The position numbers and the translations under genes are program-made. 64,000 nt of DNA from JAKAGZ01 sp964412105 (GTDB lineage: Bacteria; Bacteroidota; Ignavibacteria; Ignavibacteriales; Ignavibacteriaceae): the NCBI GenBank assembly GCA_964412105.1, contig CAYPNM010000003.1:1-64000 (forward strand), read 5' to 3'. The notes under the pieces are model-generated. The model worked only from the letters and a program-made list of their open reading frames with translations. It was not told the DNA's origin and did not search any database. Position 1 is the stretch's first letter. Each line of letters begins with the position of its first letter. This document shows positions 62,451-64,000 of the stretch, piece after piece.

Positions 62451-62981
62451 ATGAACAAAAATTTAATTAATCCCAGATTCTGGACGCTGACTTTGATGAT
62501 ACTTGCTGCAGCATTCACCAGATTGATTCCTCATTATCCTAATTTTACAGCAGTCGGCGCAATGGCATTGTTTGGAGGAGCTTATTTTTCAAAAAAATAT
62601 CTCGCATTTATTGTCCCTATGGCTGCCTTGATTATATCGGACCTGTTTCTAGGATTTTATTCCGGAATGTGGGTCGTTTATCTTAGCTTTGCCTTGATTG
62701 TAGTAATCGGCATGCAAATAGGACAGACAAAAAAGCCAGGAAGGGTGTTACTTGCTTCAGTTTCAGCTTCAGTAAGTTTCTTCATAATTACCAATTTTGC
62801 TCTTTTTCCACCAAATACTATGTATCCTCAAAACTTAACGGGAATAATGGAAAGCTACACCGCAGCAATTCCATTTTTTAGTTATACTTTGTTGGGAGAT
62901 CTTTTATTTGTCGGAGTAATGTTTGGTCTATTTGAAATTGCAAAGTCAAAATTCCCTGCTTTAGCTGAGGCCAAGATCTAA
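62451..62981 (+). CDS. DUF6580-type membrane protein, putative ECF S-component/corrinoid transport
   Basis: ATG 62451 is preceded by AAGGAG at 62440-62445; the in-frame ATG at 62436 lies upstream of that site and is unlikely. The protein is 176 residues with five or six membrane helices. 'LAAAFTRLIPHYPNFTAVGA' and 'MALFGGAYFSKKYLAFIVPM' match the DUF6580 start, and 'ISDLFLGFYSGMWVVYLSF' follows. Its size and topology resemble substrate-binding subunits of ECF vitamin transporters. Position behind the riboswitch and btuB suggests inner-membrane corrinoid uptake or a linked step. No ECF ATPase is in the window. Confidence 0.82.
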   Translation: MNKNLINPRFWTLTLMILAAAFTRLIPHYPNFTAVGAMALFGGAYFSKKYLAFIVPMAALIISDLFLGFYSGMWVVYLSFALIVVIGMQIGQTKKPGRVLLASVSASVSFFIITNFALFPPNTMYPQNLTGIMESYTAAIPFFSYTLLGDLLFVGVMFGLFEIAKSKFPALAEAKI

Positions 62982-63008
62982 AATTTATATTAGGACTGAT
63001 TTAATACT

Positions 63009-63033
63009 AGAGATGATCCAGGGGATCATCTCT
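63009..63033 (+). terminator. Hairpin between the DUF6580 and HAD genes
   Basis: This is a perfect 11-bp stem AGAGATGATCC/GGATCATCTCT with loop AGG, followed by ACTTATTTT. It probably ends the B12 operon before the HAD gene, although the T-tract is interrupted. Confidence 0.7.
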
Positions 63034-63044
63034 ACTTATTTTAA

Positions 63045-63815
63045 ATGAATTTAAATTATAACATACCTCTCTTGATTGATTTTGATGGGGTAATTCGCAT
63101 TGGCAATCAAGTCGCAAAAGAAACTGGGGAATTTTTTAGGTTCATTTCAGAAAATAAAATACCTGCCTGTATTCTTAGTAATTCAACTTTGCGTAATGGG
63201 AATGAAATAAAGAAATTTCTGGTTGATAATAACATTAAGACAGAGATCCCTGCCATAACCTGTGCTGATGCTTCTTTAAATTTTATAAAGGAAAACTTTA
63301 AAAAAATTGCAGTCTTTGCTTCGGATTCCACGAAAGAAATGTTCAAAGAATTCCTTACTAATGAAGTCCCTGAAGCTGTACTGGTCGGCGATATGGCTGA
63401 TAAATGGTCCTATGAGAATTTAAATAAGATTTTTCGTTTAGTCTTTGAGGGCGCTGATTTTATAGCTATGCAGAAAAATAAATATTGGAGCCCTGACGAT
63501 AAGAATCTTTACCTGGATGCAGGTGCTTTTATCTCTTCCATAGAATTTGCAACTGGAATACACGCAAAATTAATTGGAAAACCTTCTCCTATTTTTTATC
63601 ATTCAGGATTAAAAGCTATTGGCTTTTCAAAAAATTCGGATTTTATAATGATTGGTGACGATATTGAAACAGATATTGATGGAGCACAAAAAATCGGAGG
63701 GAAAGGAATTTTAATTTATACCGGCAAGACTAAATATCCTTTGCCTGAAGATAGCATAATAAAACCTTTTTCTGAAATTCAATCTCTCGATGAAATACAA
63801 TCTCTCTTCAACTAG
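63045..63815 (+). CDS. HAD-superfamily phosphatase, NagD-like
   Basis: This is a 256-residue cytoplasmic protein. HAD motif I is 'LIDFDGVIRIG' with D12 and D14. Motif II is Ser/Thr in 'CILSNSTLRNG' (about 42-52). Motif III Lys is in 'KLIGKPSPIFYHSGLKAIG' (about 176-194), and the metal-binding motif IV is 'FIMIGDDIETDIDGAQKIGG' (about 202-221). The C2-type cap lies between motifs II and III as in NagD. The physiological substrate, a nucleotide or sugar phosphate, is unknown. It lies behind the B12 operon but beyond a hairpin, so co-regulation is doubtful. Confidence 0.9.
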   Translation: MNLNYNIPLLIDFDGVIRIGNQVAKETGEFFRFISENKIPACILSNSTLRNGNEIKKFLVDNNIKTEIPAITCADASLNFIKENFKKIAVFASDSTKEMFKEFLTNEVPEAVLVGDMADKWSYENLNKIFRLVFEGADFIAMQKNKYWSPDDKNLYLDAGAFISSIEFATGIHAKLIGKPSPIFYHSGLKAIGFSKNSDFIMIGDDIETDIDGAQKIGGKGILIYTGKTKYPLPEDSIIKPFSEIQSLDEIQSLFN

Positions 63816-63828
63816 TAGAAAACTTCCC

Positions 63829-64000
63829 CTACTTTTTAGATTTATTCTGCTTCTTTCTTCTCTTCCAGGCAAAGTTAGCAATCTTTTTCAAAGTTGTCGT
63901 ATATGAATATCCTGCTGCCTCCGCCGAACGCATAAATCCAGCTCCTTCTGTGAGATCAGGATTCGGATTTACTTCCAGTACATATAACTTTTTGTCTTTC
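63829..64000 (-). CDS. ATP-grasp protein, D-Ala-D-Ala ligase-like (C-terminal end only)
   Basis: The last 57 codons of a minus-strand gene end at TAG 63829-63831. 'KLYVLEVNPNPDLTEGAGFM' is the metal-binding strand (E-x-N-P-N-P) typical of the ATP-grasp fold of D-alanine-D-alanine ligase-like enzymes, followed by 'RSAEAAGYSYTTTLKKIANF' and a basic tail. The rest lies outside the window, so the substrate cannot be judged. It is convergent with the HAD gene. Confidence 0.82.
   Translation of the reverse strand, partial: KDKKLYVLEVNPNPDLTEGAGFMRSAEAAGYSYTTTLKKIANFAWKRRKKQNKSKK

Overview
The window looks like part of a scaffolded draft genome (two 100-N gaps) from a free-living, AT-rich member of the Ignavibacteria, within the Bacteroidota/Chlorobi group. 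The evidence is: two secreted proteins ending in a type IX secretion (Por) sorting domain of the 'QNYPNPFNP' kind; a tmRNA tag (GEYNYALAA) of Bacteroidota type; families typical of that group (DUF4837, DUF2723, DUF4922, carboxypeptidase-regulatory-domain TonB receptors, single-polypeptide SdhC); and clear Shine-Dalgarno sequences in front of many genes, which Bacteroidia proper mostly lack. This placement is inferred, because no 16S gene is present.

Layout. 0-4 kb: end of a T9SS-secreted polysaccharide deacetylase, a small secreted HEAT-like protein, an OmpR-type response regulator without a visible kinase, and a methyltransferase cut by the first gap. 4-9 kb: a lipoprotein/TonB-receptor pair, then an opposite-strand operon of Rieske protein, b561-like membrane protein and YceI protein. 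9.5-14 kb: tmRNA, cobalamin adenosyltransferase, YgfZ, an anchored protein of unknown function and an M20 dipeptidase. 14-22 kb: two LptF/LptG permeases, glnE and a DUF2723 membrane protein. That last gene is split by a gap which is an assembly artefact. 22-30 kb, minus strand: tilS-hpt-ftsH-polyprenol/diacylglycerol kinase-DUF4837, then greA-ribD-ribE with a strong terminator hairpin in the greA leader. 30-33 kb: a fused monoheme cytochrome-porin next to a pentaheme cytochrome. 33-40 kb: NCS2 purine permease, T9SS M1 aminopeptidase, AddB-like nuclease, CYTH protein. 40-45 kb: small barrel protein, DUF2461, thioredoxin-like protein, M14 peptidase, ECF sigma/anti-sigma pair. 45.3-46.2 kb is a decayed stretch with a universal-stress-protein remnant. 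46-53 kb: zinc-ribbon protein and rpsU, LOG-family protein, PBP4, secG with a tRNA(CAU), obgE and a large acidic repeat protein. 53-55 kb: a fluoride riboswitch with no recognisable fluoride gene behind it, followed by a HIT-like DUF4922 protein. 55-58.5 kb: the sdhCAB operon. 58.8-64 kb: galactose mutarotase, a glycosidase remnant, a cobalamin riboswitch driving a BtuB-like receptor and a DUF6580 membrane protein, a HAD phosphatase, and the end of an ATP-grasp gene.

How the parts fit. The organism appears to scavenge B12 (riboswitch-controlled receptor plus adenosyltransferase) and to respire with a type-B succinate dehydrogenase. It may move electrons through unusual redox modules: Rieske/b561/YceI at 7-9 kb and cytochrome-porin/pentaheme cytochrome at 30-33 kb. 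It secretes polysaccharide- and peptide-degrading enzymes through T9SS. I see no CRISPR array, prophage, insertion sequence or obvious defence island. The most interesting items are the orphan fluoride riboswitch, the two redox modules, the greA leader terminator and the gene wrongly split at 20.1 kb.
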